Positions 1 through 8,141 of a stretch of DNA of 36,444 nt are shown here, in pieces. Both the position numbers and the translations under genes were made by a program. The DNA lies in the NCBI GenBank assembly GCA_034521025.1, contig JAXHMZ010000005.1:90352-126795 (forward strand), written 5' to 3'. The notes below the pieces were generated by a model. It saw only the letters and a program-made list of their open reading frames with translations. It made no database searches and had not been told where the DNA came from. The DNA is from Candidatus Campbellbacteria bacterium (GTDB lineage: Bacteria > Patescibacteriota > Minisyncoccia > Phycocordibacterales > JAXHMZ01). Every line of letters begins with the position of its first letter. The stretch's first letter is position 1.

Positions 1-494
1 ACGTCCTCAAGACGTGACTCATATATTGGGTCGGTTATATCAAACGGCTCCGCGTTCTCGCCCCTTGGCTCTTGCGCAATAGAAAGAGATACGTCATAGG
101 TAAAACTTTCTACCTTTTGCGAGTTTTCTATAAAATCAGCAAGAAAGCCCTCAATGTCGTTTGGGGCGTTGTACCTCATACCCAAGACCGGTCCAAGTAC
201 AAAGAACAAGATCACGCCTACCAAAACAACACCACCTCCTATGAGAACAGAGGTGGGAATACCACGAGAATTATTAGGTTGTTTTCCGTCGCCGCTTCCC
301 ACAGCAGAAGAATGCGATCGTGTGGGCACTTCTTCAGTACTTTCTTGCGACTGCTCTGATATAACATCAAAAGCTTCATCCACGTCTTCTTTGGACCAGC
401 CGCCCTGGCTCATAAGTACTGACTCGATTTCCTGCCTTGAGGCGCCCTCGTTTAGTCTGGTCTGTATAAAGGAAAGTAGCTCGTTTGTAACCAT
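1..494 (-). CDS. UBA-like module membrane protein, 3' end cut by window
   Basis: The gene starts with the ATG at 494-492 and runs off the left edge, so only about 164 N-terminal residues are visible. Residues 1-45 form a short helical module (FIQTRLNEGASRQEIESVL, then GGWSKEDVDEAFDVI) that resembles a UBA-like fold and recurs at the N-termini of the proteins starting at 16241 and 29629. A Ser/Asn-rich linker follows, then one transmembrane helix (about residues 80-102, ILFFVLGPVLG), and the start of an extracytoplasmic domain. The domain after the membrane helix is not identifiable from the visible part. Its role is unknown; the shared module is typical of small membrane proteins in Parcubacteria. 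Confidence 0.75.
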   Translation of the reverse strand, partial: MVTNELLSFIQTRLNEGASRQEIESVLMSQGGWSKEDVDEAFDVISEQSQESTEEVPTRSHSSAVGSGDGKQPNNSRGIPTSVLIGGGVVLVGVILFFVLGPVLGMRYNAPNDIEGFLADFIENSQKVESFTYDVSLSIAQEPRGENAEPFDITDPIYESRLED

Positions 495-575
495 AATTAA
501 CAAAATTACTTATATGCTACGCAGTTTAGCACAACATATCTTCCCTTTTGTACACAGTCACTTGTAATCACCAAG

Positions 576-848
576 CTATCCGACGATCAAAAACTCATCA
601 AAGCTTTCTTCGCCTGTGTATTCTCTTTCTTCAATATTCTCCACCTGTGCCATCCGAGGGCCCTCTTTGAGTAAAGACACAAAGCGATCGAGATTTTCTT
701 TCTTCCCTTGGGCCACGATCTCAACTGAGCCGTCGGTGAGATTTTTGGCAGTACCGGTGATGTTGAGCTCATCCGCTATCTCCTTTGCGAAGGACCGGAA
801 AAACACACCTTGAACTTGTCCGGTTATTCGAATATACCTTGTCTCCAT
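576..848 (-). CDS. acyP: Acylphosphatase
   Basis: A 90-residue protein of standard acylphosphatase length. It hydrolyses carboxyl-phosphate bonds in small acyl phosphates in the cytoplasm. The signature GQVQGVFFRSFAKEIA (about residues 10-25) holds the phosphate-binding loop and its Arg. GTAKNLTDGSVEIVAQG (about 32-48) holds the catalytic Asn and the conserved DGSVE strand. Bacterial homologues usually have G-W-V-x-N at the second motif; here it is GTAKN, a mild divergence. It lies downstream of the exported-protein locus on the same strand, 66 bases from the next gene, and probably has an unrelated housekeeping role. Confidence 0.93.
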   Translation of the reverse strand: METRYIRITGQVQGVFFRSFAKEIADELNITGTAKNLTDGSVEIVAQGKKENLDRFVSLLKEGPRMAQVENIEEREYTGEESFDEFLIVG

Positions 849-914
849 ATGCTCGTTTATATTAGCTAGAAATAAACGCGAGCGAGAAGAAGTTACCGTA
901 GCTTATCTTTCAAA

Positions 915-2033
915 CTAGAAGCGACTTCCGTGTTTCAGTCTACGGTCTTCAACTACGAACCAAATGATCCCTAGTATGATCGTGATTATCAGAGGGATAA
1001 TGACACAAGGCAGCGGGATAATAATAGCCAGTATAAGAGCGATAACGAGAAGCACATCTACGAAGATAATGCGGTTTTGTACACGCGCTCTGTCAGGCAA
1101 GCTAGGAGCGTCTCTCCAAGCGTCATATCCGATGGTCAATAGCGCGATTATGATAAGTATCAAAAGAAAGAGAGAGGCGCATTCTAGGAAGTCCGCGACT
1201 CCCTCAGGAAGGCCGAGAAAGGCAGCGGCTGCTTGTCGCGTCCCTTCTTCATCCGGCACTTCTCTTGTTTCTTCTTCCTCTTCCTCAACTTCGCCTTCTC
1301 CGGAAGCTTCACCGTCCCCTGTTTCGATCAAAGCCAGATTGTTACGGCTTCCTCCTCCTGGAAGTGGTGGGTTGTCTCCCCCTTGGCCGAATTCACTACC
1401 GGGAGGCGTTTCGTCTTCAGAGTCAGGATCTCGTTCGGGGTCTTCTTCATCGTCTCCGTTGTCTCCTCCGTCGTCGAAATCGTCAGAGAACTGAGAGCGT
1501 CTAGGTGGGTCGTCGGTTACTATTTCCTCACCGCCCCCTTCGTCGTCTCCATTGGAATCATCCATACAAACAACATCTCCGCTGGTCAAGCCAACACAAA
1601 CATCAAAATCAACGTGTCCGTTTTGATATTCATTTCCGGACTGCTCTTCAAACAAAGCAAAAAGATCAAACGAAGCGCTCTCTCCACCGGAAAGCTTTCC
1701 CAATGAAACGCGCCCGTCACTGAACCAGTCATTTATATTCTGTTCTTCTACGTCACTCCCCCCTGATTCAGATACAGAAATTACTATAGCGTCGCCCAAA
1801 TTATTAGACTGCGAGTTTTCCAGAAAGCGGATATATAGGTCTTGATCGGTTTTGGTATTATTTTTAGCCGTTATTTCGCCCGACGCTGTATCTCCGGGTA
1901 AGAAATTTCCGCCCTCACTAAAAAGAGGGTTCGGATCAAAGTCCACCGTCAACGGATTACCACTCTCGGCGTCCACGCCTGCCGGCACAAGTAAAAGCAA
2001 AAATATTGCGATGTATGTGATAAGTTTTTTCAT
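915..2033 (-). CDS. Exported TasA-like protein with acidic linker and C-terminal membrane anchor
   Basis: A 372-residue protein. Residues 1-22 are a signal peptide (MKKLITYIAIFLLLLVPAG). Residues 23-150 form a beta-rich domain beginning DFDPNPLFSEGGNFLPGD, which resembles the core strands of TasA/camelysin-type proteins. A long Asp/Glu/Gly/Pro-rich low-complexity linker follows (about 155-265). The C-terminus has a hydrophobic segment at about 283-303 and a longer one at about 320-360, ending in a basic VEDRRLKHGSRF tail. The product is probably anchored in the membrane with the N-terminal domain outside. It is the last gene of the SipW locus, two bases downstream of the TasA/lamin-tail gene, so it is probably co-transcribed and may anchor or cap the extracellular structure. 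I do not recognise a named family. Confidence 0.7.
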   Translation of the reverse strand: MKKLITYIAIFLLLLVPAGVDAESGNPLTVDFDPNPLFSEGGNFLPGDTASGEITAKNNTKTDQDLYIRFLENSQSNNLGDAIVISVSESGGSDVEEQNINDWFSDGRVSLGKLSGGESASFDLFALFEEQSGNEYQNGHVDFDVCVGLTSGDVVCMDDSNGDDEGGGEEIVTDDPPRRSQFSDDFDDGGDNGDDEEDPERDPDSEDETPPGSEFGQGGDNPPLPGGGSRNNLALIETGDGEASGEGEVEEEEEETREVPDEEGTRQAAAAFLGLPEGVADFLECASLFLLILIIIALLTIGYDAWRDAPSLPDRARVQNRIIFVDVLLVIALILAIIIPLPCVIIPLIITIILGIIWFVVEDRRLKHGSRF

Positions 2034-2035
2034 AA

Positions 2036-3681
2036 TTATTCGGTTCCTTCGCTATTATCATCCGATCCATCTTCACCGCCGGAATCTCCGGAGTTGTCGG
2101 TGTTATCGTCGTTTGAATCGTCTACGCTGTCTCCAGTGTCGCCTTTTAGGTCCTCGGTTGACTCCTCTTCTTCATCGCTTATTTTTACGTCCGTTTCGCT
2201 CTCTTCGCCCTCTGAGTCTTTAGCGTTCTCTTTTGTGGTTTTCTCTTCAACTTTGCCGTCACCGTCTTTTTCGTTATCTGCTTCCGTTTTTTCGGATTCT
2301 TCCTCGTTTTCCTTTTCGCTCTCTGGGCTCTCATCTTGCTCACCCTGACTATCTTCTTCCTCCACGTCCTGCTTATCCGCACTGTCACCATTCTCCTTCT
2401 CTTCTACCTTTTCCTTTTCGCCATCTTCGGTGGCCTGGTCATCCTGTTCTCCATTTTTATTTTCCTCGTCATCTCCGTCTTCCTCGTCTTTCTTACCGTC
2501 TCCCTTATCATCCTTTTCTTCATCGTCTTCCTGTTTTGCTTCCTCTTCTTCGTTATCCTTGGCCGGTTCCGCTTCATCGTCTTCCTGAGTATTCATCATC
2601 TGCGTCGCTGGATCAGACTCTGTCTCATCGGTTGTGTTGTCTGAATCGACTACGTTCGGAGCACCGGGAGTCGGGATCGGGTCAACCCAGTCCCCGGTCC
2701 CGTCGGGGATACGCGCGTCGGACTTGCCTTCGTTACTTGTAGTCTCACCCCCTGTCGGGTTTTCGTTATCCCCGCCACCGGTGTGGTTTGAGTCCGAGTC
2801 GCTGTCATTGGACTGATTTCCATACGAGTAGGAATCACGAACAGCGCCGCTCGCGTCATAGAGGGTTACGGTGTCGCCTGTGTTGTTGAGAATGCTTCCG
2901 GACATAAAGAGCACGAGCCATTCGGTACCGCTTCCGGGCGCGCCGATAGTAGTCTGACCATTCCACGTAGTAGCGCTTGAGATCGTCTGCGTATTGTTCG
3001 CCTCATCTTTTATATACCATCCGGTCAGATCTACCGGAGTGGCGCTGTTGTTGTAAATCTCGACCCATTCGCCTTGCACCCCGCCCTGGTCATCACTGCC
3101 TTCGGGGTTTGGGAGCACTTCATTAAGTACGATCGGTTCTACCGCATCCGGCGGTGTGCCGAAGTTTTCACCTAGGAGCGTAAACATATCAGTCTTGCTG
3201 TCATTATACGCTTCGCCGTAGGCATACCCGGCTGATTGGCATTATATGTAAACGCAATTGTACACTGGCCGTCATACTGTGCCTCATCATCAAGTACAGA
3301 GAAGTTGAAATTAAAGTCATCAAAATCACCGGAATCTAGAGGAAAGGATCCGGATTGAGTGAAACCAGCAAGACTGCCGTTATATATTTCACTGCCGTCT
3401 CGCGAGATAGTCACTTGCAGGTCCGAGCAAAAGTCGCCATTTGCTGAATCTTTGAAAAGCTGATACTCCAGATCCCTACTACCATCAGAAGAAACCGTGG
3501 TATCTCTATTATCAGCACCGCTAGAGTTCAGCGTGAGTCCCAGCTCAAGAGAGCTAGCTCGAAAGCTATTGTCCTGAGACGTCTCGGTGTCGCCGTAAAA
3601 GGCGTTGGTAGTAGAAACGCCCGTCAGCCCTACTAAGGCCACGGCTGTGAGTATTAAAATGTTGTATAAGGGTTTGTTCAT
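2036..3681 (-). CDS. SipW-cognate TasA-like + lamin-tail-domain surface protein (frameshifted)
   Basis: Two reading frames that almost certainly form one gene of about 548 residues. The upstream frame (3681-3172) starts with a signal peptide and NAFYGDTETSQDN, the SipW-cognate signature, followed by a TasA-like beta domain. At FTYNANQ the frame must shift. If one base is missing from the CCC at 3227-3229, the reading becomes NANQPGYAYGEAYNDSKTD and runs seamlessly into the second frame. That part holds a lamin-tail domain (IVLNEVLPNPEG, EWVEIYNNS, VDLTGWYIKD, GDTVTLYDASG) and then a tail of more than 200 residues of almost only Asp, Glu, Lys, Ser, Gly and Asn. It starts 11 bases after the signal peptidase gene, its likely processing enzyme. 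A true frameshift mutation cannot be excluded. Confidence 0.75.
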
Positions 3682-3692
3682 GCTATTTGTCT

Positions 3693-4232
3693 TTAATCGT
3701 CTCCTCCTCCGTCACTGTCTATATCTCCGTTCTTTGTTCTTTTAATCTGCTTTGACATTACAAAAACTTCAGAGATCGTAAGCAAGATGAGTGGTATGAC
3801 TACGAGAAGCATAAAGCCGGTGGTCGTTTGTACAAATCTGACAAGATATCCGGCGTAAGGCACATTTAGGAAAACTTCTCCTAGTATCTCTTCTTCTGTG
3901 ATAGTGCGGTGGTCTACGTCTTCGTTCGCGTCTCCTTTAGTCACGAACATTTCCTGGTCAGCCCTATTTATGGTATCGACGATCCTGTGCGTCGTGGGGA
4001 TAGAGCTCCTTTCCCTTCCGACGAACGTCACTATGTCGTCAACTTCGTAATCATCGCGCGGTATGGTCGTTACCACCGAACCGGCTTTTATCGTTGGCGA
4101 CATACTTCCGCTCTCTACTACGCGGAAGGTATAGCCATTCTCTATAGGAAGAGTTGAACCGAGAACAAAGATCGCTACAGCTCCCACTGCCGCAGTTACC
4201 ACCATGCCTGTTATTTTTAGAAAAGTACTCAT
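3693..4232 (-). CDS. sipW: Signal peptidase I, SipW / ER type
   Basis: A 179-residue membrane protease that removes signal peptides from exported proteins. It has an N-terminal transmembrane helix (about 8-28), the catalytic Ser in ESGSMSPTIKAGS, and a His in place of Lys in PTTHRIV, which marks the Ser-His dyad of the archaeal/ER/SipW branch. TKGDANEDVD is the conserved box near the active site, and a C-terminal transmembrane helix lies at about 137-160. The tail is Asp/Gly-rich. In Bacillus, SipW processes TasA and TapA; here the gene sits between genes with SipW-cognate leaders, so the substrate assignment is well supported by context. Gene symbol by analogy. Confidence 0.92.
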   Translation of the reverse strand: MSTFLKITGMVVTAAVGAVAIFVLGSTLPIENGYTFRVVESGSMSPTIKAGSVVTTIPRDDYEVDDIVTFVGRERSSIPTTHRIVDTINRADQEMFVTKGDANEDVDHRTITEEEILGEVFLNVPYAGYLVRFVQTTTGFMLLVVIPLILLTISEVFVMSKQIKRTKNGDIDSDGGGDD

Positions 4233-4303
4233 TCTCGCTTGTGTGTTGCGACCGTACCATACATTTCACTGTATCGTCCAGTCTGTTGAGCGTTTTTTCT
4301 AGC

Positions 4304-4353
4304 GCCCAACCCGTCGAGCACCATAATTGATGCTCGAAACGGTTGGAAACTAG
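4304..4353 (-). repeat. Intergenic hairpin repeat, copy 1
   Basis: A dyad with arms AACCCGTCGAGCA and TGCTCGAAACGGTT around an AT-rich loop, directly after the stop of the beta-helix gene. A near-identical copy lies at 6023-6076 after the von Willebrand A gene. There is no T-run after the stem on the minus strand, so it is not a classical terminator. A 3' mRNA stability or processing hairpin is likelier. Confidence 0.7.
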
Positions 4354-5969
4354 TTAACGACCTGACCTAGGGTGTAGGTGAAGTCTGATTCCAAGCTCTT
4401 GTTCTGGAACGAGTTGCCGGTCGTCGGACCGTCGAGCTGTACGTAGAAGTCAAGCTGTCCGGTCTCGCCCGCGTCAAGTCCCGGAGTCGCGTTCATGATC
4501 GGATCTGCCTCAAGATCGCGAAGATCAGCGAATCCGTTTCCGTTGTTGTCAGTTCCGTTGATGAAGCCAACAACTGGTCCTCCTGCGATTGGTGTGTAGT
4601 CGATTGTTCCGTTCGGTGTATAGACCTGATCAGACGGATCAAAGTCGCCCCACCAGTTGTTAGTGGCATCGATGGTAGTACTAAATCCACCGTCATTCGT
4701 CGGATGGACAGCAACGCCAAGCGGTGCAACTAGGTTGTTTTCATTCACGGCCACTAATGAGGCGCTTGAATTGCTTTCAAAGAAAACAGCAATCGCATCA
4801 CTGCCTCCTTTGTGATCAACGATATTATCAATGTCATTAAGAGTCACAGAAGCATTTGGAGTGTTGGTCTCAAGTCCAATAGCGTGCGACCACAACGCTT
4901 CTAGGTCTTTAATAGTATTGTTCTGAATAGATGGAGTGTCAACAACTCCACCACTGCCTACTCCGTAGTTTACAAGTACCCCGTATGCTCCACGACCACC
5001 ATTGCTATAAGTGTTCGTGGAAGCCTTTATGTCAGTAATAGAGTTGTTCTCAATTACAACTCCAGATAGTGTTCCGGATCCGGTAGAGTCACCAACAAAG
5101 ACTCCTTTGGCTGAACTTGATGGTGAATCAACAAGCGTAAGGTTACCTACATTCGTTATTGTATTGTTGGTAACCTGTGCAGAAGATGTCGTCTAAATAA
5201 ACATGCTTGCGCGGTAACCCGACAGTAAGTCTGAACCAATATCAGTAAAGACATTGTGGTCAACAACTCCGCCTGTTACACCGTCAAATACAACGCCGTA
5301 TCCGGCATCTGGATTTGTAATCTCAAATCCTTGAATTGTTACGTCGTTGCTATTCACATCGATTCGACCTTCAATCGTTGCCCTATTAGTTGAGTCCGGT
5401 GCATTTAATGCGGCTAGTGTAATGTCTTCATTAACCGTTAGGTCTTCATTGTACGTACCACCTCCGACACAGACAGTGTCGTCAGAAGATGATACGTTGT
5501 CGATACCATCTGTTTGAATCGATTCACTCGAAGTAACAGTCACATCACAGTTTGTCGGTGCTGTGTACTCACCAATGTTAGCACCCGCTCCACCTTCGAG
5601 AAGATTCTCGTCTTTCCAAGTGAGCTCTGTAATGCGCATCTGCGCTGCGATGTTGCTATCGTTTGTGGTGTGATCTACCGCCAAACCGATCGCCGCCGCG
5701 TCAGTTGATCCGTCGTTCTGTAGCTGTGCCGAGAAGTTGGCTGTGTCTCCTCCCGGAGAAAGATCACCATATCCGGGTGTCTCGCTCGGGCTGAACGAAT
5801 TCGACCAACCGCCACCGGCTTCATCTAGGTTCAACATAAGATCCAGATCTCCGGAATTGATGGTAACGCCGTTTGCTTCAGCATCGCTCGTAAAGAACGC
5901 CTGAGTCGCTCCGAAAGTCGCGACAGCGACGAGTGCGAGCACGCTTATTCCTGTAATTATTTTATTCAT
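4350..5969 (-). CDS. SipW-cognate beta-helix surface protein with in-frame TAG
   Basis: A signal peptide and TQAFFTSDAEANG (about residues 22-34) mark the SipW-cognate leader, followed by a TasA-like strand pattern (INSGDLDLMLNLDEAG). From about residue 130 on, the sequence is a right-handed parallel beta-helix of pectate-lyase-like repeats (NDVTIQGFEITN, GVVDHNVFTDIG, VTNNTITNVGN, IQNNTIKDLEA). After 258 residues the frame hits TAG at 5195-5193. Reading on in the same frame gives 98 further codons without a stop, with continuing beta-helix repeats, joining the open frame that ends at 4350. If the TAG is a base error or is read through, the product is about 539 residues. The end holds a NWWG motif common in such repeats. 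It is probably a surface polysaccharide-binding or structural protein. Confidence 0.72.
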
Positions 5970-6022
5970 ATTCTCTCTTGTTTATTTTTAATCCCACTTT
6001 TACTCATTCATTCTTTCCGGGC

Positions 6023-6076
6023 TAGCGCCCAACCCGTCGAGCACCATATACTGATGCTCGAAACGGTTAGACACTA
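6023..6076 (-). repeat. Intergenic hairpin repeat, copy 2
   Basis: Second copy of the dyad seen at 4304-4353, again abutting the stop codon of an exported-protein gene. The two copies differ mainly in the loop and the flank, with both arms conserved. This suggests a conserved 3' RNA element of the locus. Confidence 0.7.
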
Positions 6077-8014
6077 GTTCTGATCTAGTGTGTCGCCAGC
6101 TGGCTGTTCACAGGTCAAGAGTTCGTCGAACTGCGTTTCAAGCTCACTAAAGTTTGATGCAGAGAAGTATTCACTTGGACTATCAGCAATATTGCTCTCC
6201 AAGAAAATTTCATCTGCTCCACTTCCTACACCGATTGCATAGATTGTAGTACCAGCGCTCCTCGCGTTATCAGCTGCATTTCCTGCACTGCTGTCACTAT
6301 CTGGAGAACCGTCGGTAAGCACGATCATGAAGTCGGGAGCAGAACGGCTTCCGTCAAGCTCTGCTTGAGCGGTGTCAATTCCGCCGGTCATGTCTGTACC
6401 ACCACCACCGTTGACATTATCAATCGCAGTTTCGACTGCACTCAGATCATCAGTAAGTCCAGTTCGCAGATTAACCGAACCGCCGAACCCAACAACTCCT
6501 ACATGAGCTCCGCTAGAGGAGTTCATAAGAGTGTTAACAAAGTTCTTGGCGTCAGTTTTCATTGTTCCAAGATCGCCGCTCATACTTCCAGACCGATCTA
6601 GTACAAGCATCACGTCAACCTCGTCGGAACAAAGCGTTTCGTTTTCTCCTTCTCCGCCTCCGAAGTACTGGTCACAAGTGAATCCGTCGTTGTTGCGTGC
6701 CTGTACTGCGTGGAACTGAAGATCTGCAAGGAATGAGTCGGTCTGGGACTCGTTGCCCATGTTGCTTCCGTCACAGCTGATCGTATTCCCGCTCACTGTC
6801 ATTTCACCTGCGCACCATTCGATACCGAGGTAATCAGTCGTTCCTCCGACAAGTGCGTTTCCGTTTTCAGCAAACGCGATCTGGTCGAGCTCGTTTGCTG
6901 TCTGTGGAGAACCTACAAGCGGAGTTTCGACTGAATCATATTCTCCGTCTCCGTCCTCGTCGTGCCATGCAAAGAACATGAGGTTATCTCCGAGCTCTCC
7001 TTCTCCGTCACTGCCAGTGTCTACTTCACTTTCCGGCTCGGTGAGGCCATTTTCATTGTTCTCTTTGTTCTCAGTAGCGAGACACATATACGAATCATTG
7101 TCGTCTACGTGTAGTGAGATCAAGTTACTTCCTCTGTCTCCGGGCTTGATATCGCCGAAGTCAAAGAATCGTTCGTTCTCGAGATCCTTTGCTTCCCAGA
7201 GTTCACAGTGCCATAGGGCTTCTTCTGTGCCACATTCAACAGGGTGTACTCGTACATCATCAAGAAGTACACCTTCTGAGTCATTATCTCCTGCGCCTTC
7301 AAATGCAATTTCTGTATTTGCTCCGTCAGCAGTAAATTGGTACGTGTACTGCGTCCACTGAGGATCCGAATCTCCGGTCCCGTCAGATGTATAGCTAGAT
7401 GGAGCAATTTCTGTACCATCTACAAATACTTTGAGCTCATTCTGATTTACTCCTGTGGCTGGACGAGGTGCAAACATAAAGCGCAATTCGTATGTTTCAC
7501 CGTTAGTTGTCGATACGTCCTGTGAGATGCGCACTAGAGCGGGTTCGCCATCTAGTGGGTCGTTGGGACCAAACCAGTCTGAATCAAGCTCAGCGTATTG
7601 GTCTCCCTCCGAGGCATTCCATCCGTTCACACCGCCATGGTGTTCTACGAGCGAAGCTTCTGGCCGAGACTGGCCACCATAAGAGTTTGCTGAAGCATCA
7701 GCCCACTCGACGCTCCAAGCATTTACTACTCCGTCTTCAAAGATTTCCCAGCCTTCTTCTTCAGTCACTGGGTTTTCTTCAAAACTTCCGTTCGCGATAA
7801 GGTTGGTGTCTGTATTTGTGAGACACTCACCATTTGAACACTCTTCACCGTTATACGTCGCGCGGTTGTGGTCCACAGTCAGATCTATCGAGCCAGCAGC
7901 GAAGACGTTTCCTCCTGACACTTCCGTGTCGCTAAAGAAAGCCTGCGTTCCGGCAAAGCCAGCTACCGCGACAAGCGCGAGAACGGCTATACCGAGTACT
8001 ATTCGTTGCTTCAT
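6074..8014 (-). CDS. SipW-cognate surface protein with von Willebrand A domain
   Basis: A 646-residue exported protein. Residues 1-31 are the leader with TQAFFSDTEVSGGN. Residues of about 50-260 form a jelly-roll, carbohydrate-binding-like module (NLIANGSFEENP opening, EGVLLDDVRV closing), a pattern seen in galactose-binding-like domains. A TasA-like middle section follows (FFDFGDIKPGDRGSNLISLHVDDND). Residues of about 468-640 form a von Willebrand A domain with an intact metal-ion adhesion site: DRSGSMS, the Thr in GGGGTDMTGG, and the Asp in IVLTDGSPDSD. This type of domain binds ligands through a divalent cation, so an adhesin or fibre component is likely. Intact frame; its 3' end carries the hairpin repeat. 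Confidence 0.88.
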   Translation of the reverse strand: MKQRIVLGIAVLALVAVAGFAGTQAFFSDTEVSGGNVFAAGSIDLTVDHNRATYNGEECSNGECLTNTDTNLIANGSFEENPVTEEEGWEIFEDGVVNAWSVEWADASANSYGGQSRPEASLVEHHGGVNGWNASEGDQYAELDSDWFGPNDPLDGEPALVRISQDVSTTNGETYELRFMFAPRPATGVNQNELKVFVDGTEIAPSSYTSDGTGDSDPQWTQYTYQFTADGANTEIAFEGAGDNDSEGVLLDDVRVHPVECGTEEALWHCELWEAKDLENERFFDFGDIKPGDRGSNLISLHVDDNDSYMCLATENKENNENGLTEPESEVDTGSDGEGELGDNLMFFAWHDEDGDGEYDSVETPLVGSPQTANELDQIAFAENGNALVGGTTDYLGIEWCAGEMTVSGNTISCDGSNMGNESQTDSFLADLQFHAVQARNNDGFTCDQYFGGGEGENETLCSDEVDVMLVLDRSGSMSGDLGTMKTDAKNFVNTLMNSSSGAHVGVVGFGGSVNLRTGLTDDLSAVETAIDNVNGGGGTDMTGGIDTAQAELDGSRSAPDFMIVLTDGSPDSDSSAGNAADNARSAGTTIYAIGVGSGADEIFLESNIADSPSEYFSASNFSELETQFDELLTCEQPAGDTLDQN

Positions 8015-8102
8015 ATTTTTAATTACTTATCAATTAGTCTTCTAATCTCTCTTCTAATCTCTAACAATTCTGTCTTCTGAATCTTAGGCTAATACCCAAG
8101 CG

Positions 8103-8130
8103 ACAAAAGCCGATCTAAGTCGGCTTTTGT
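8103..8130 (-). terminator. Hairpin terminator after the TasA-like gene
   Basis: Stem ACAAAAGCCGA / TCGGCTTTTGT with loop TCTAAG between the TasA-like and von Willebrand A genes. On the minus strand the stem is followed by only a short T stretch within the arm, so it may be partial, allowing some read-through into the next gene. Confidence 0.55.
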
Positions 8131-8141
8131 TTGGTTGGATA

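Noticed and set aside
2185-2742. Long plus- and minus-strand frames opposite or offset to the acidic tail of the lamin-tail protein
   Set aside because: Low-complexity codons leave all frames open; the Lys/Arg- or Phe/Leu-rich products have no start signal or domain.
3227-3229. Programmed -1 frameshift in the TasA/lamin-tail gene
   Set aside because: There is no X-XXY-YYZ slippery heptamer or clear downstream pseudoknot; a missing base in a CCC run explains it more simply.
5193-5195. Genome-wide recoding of TAG
   Set aside because: TAG ends other frames sensibly in this window, for example the von Willebrand A gene at 6074 and the 21-residue-distal stop at 3172, so recoding is not supported.
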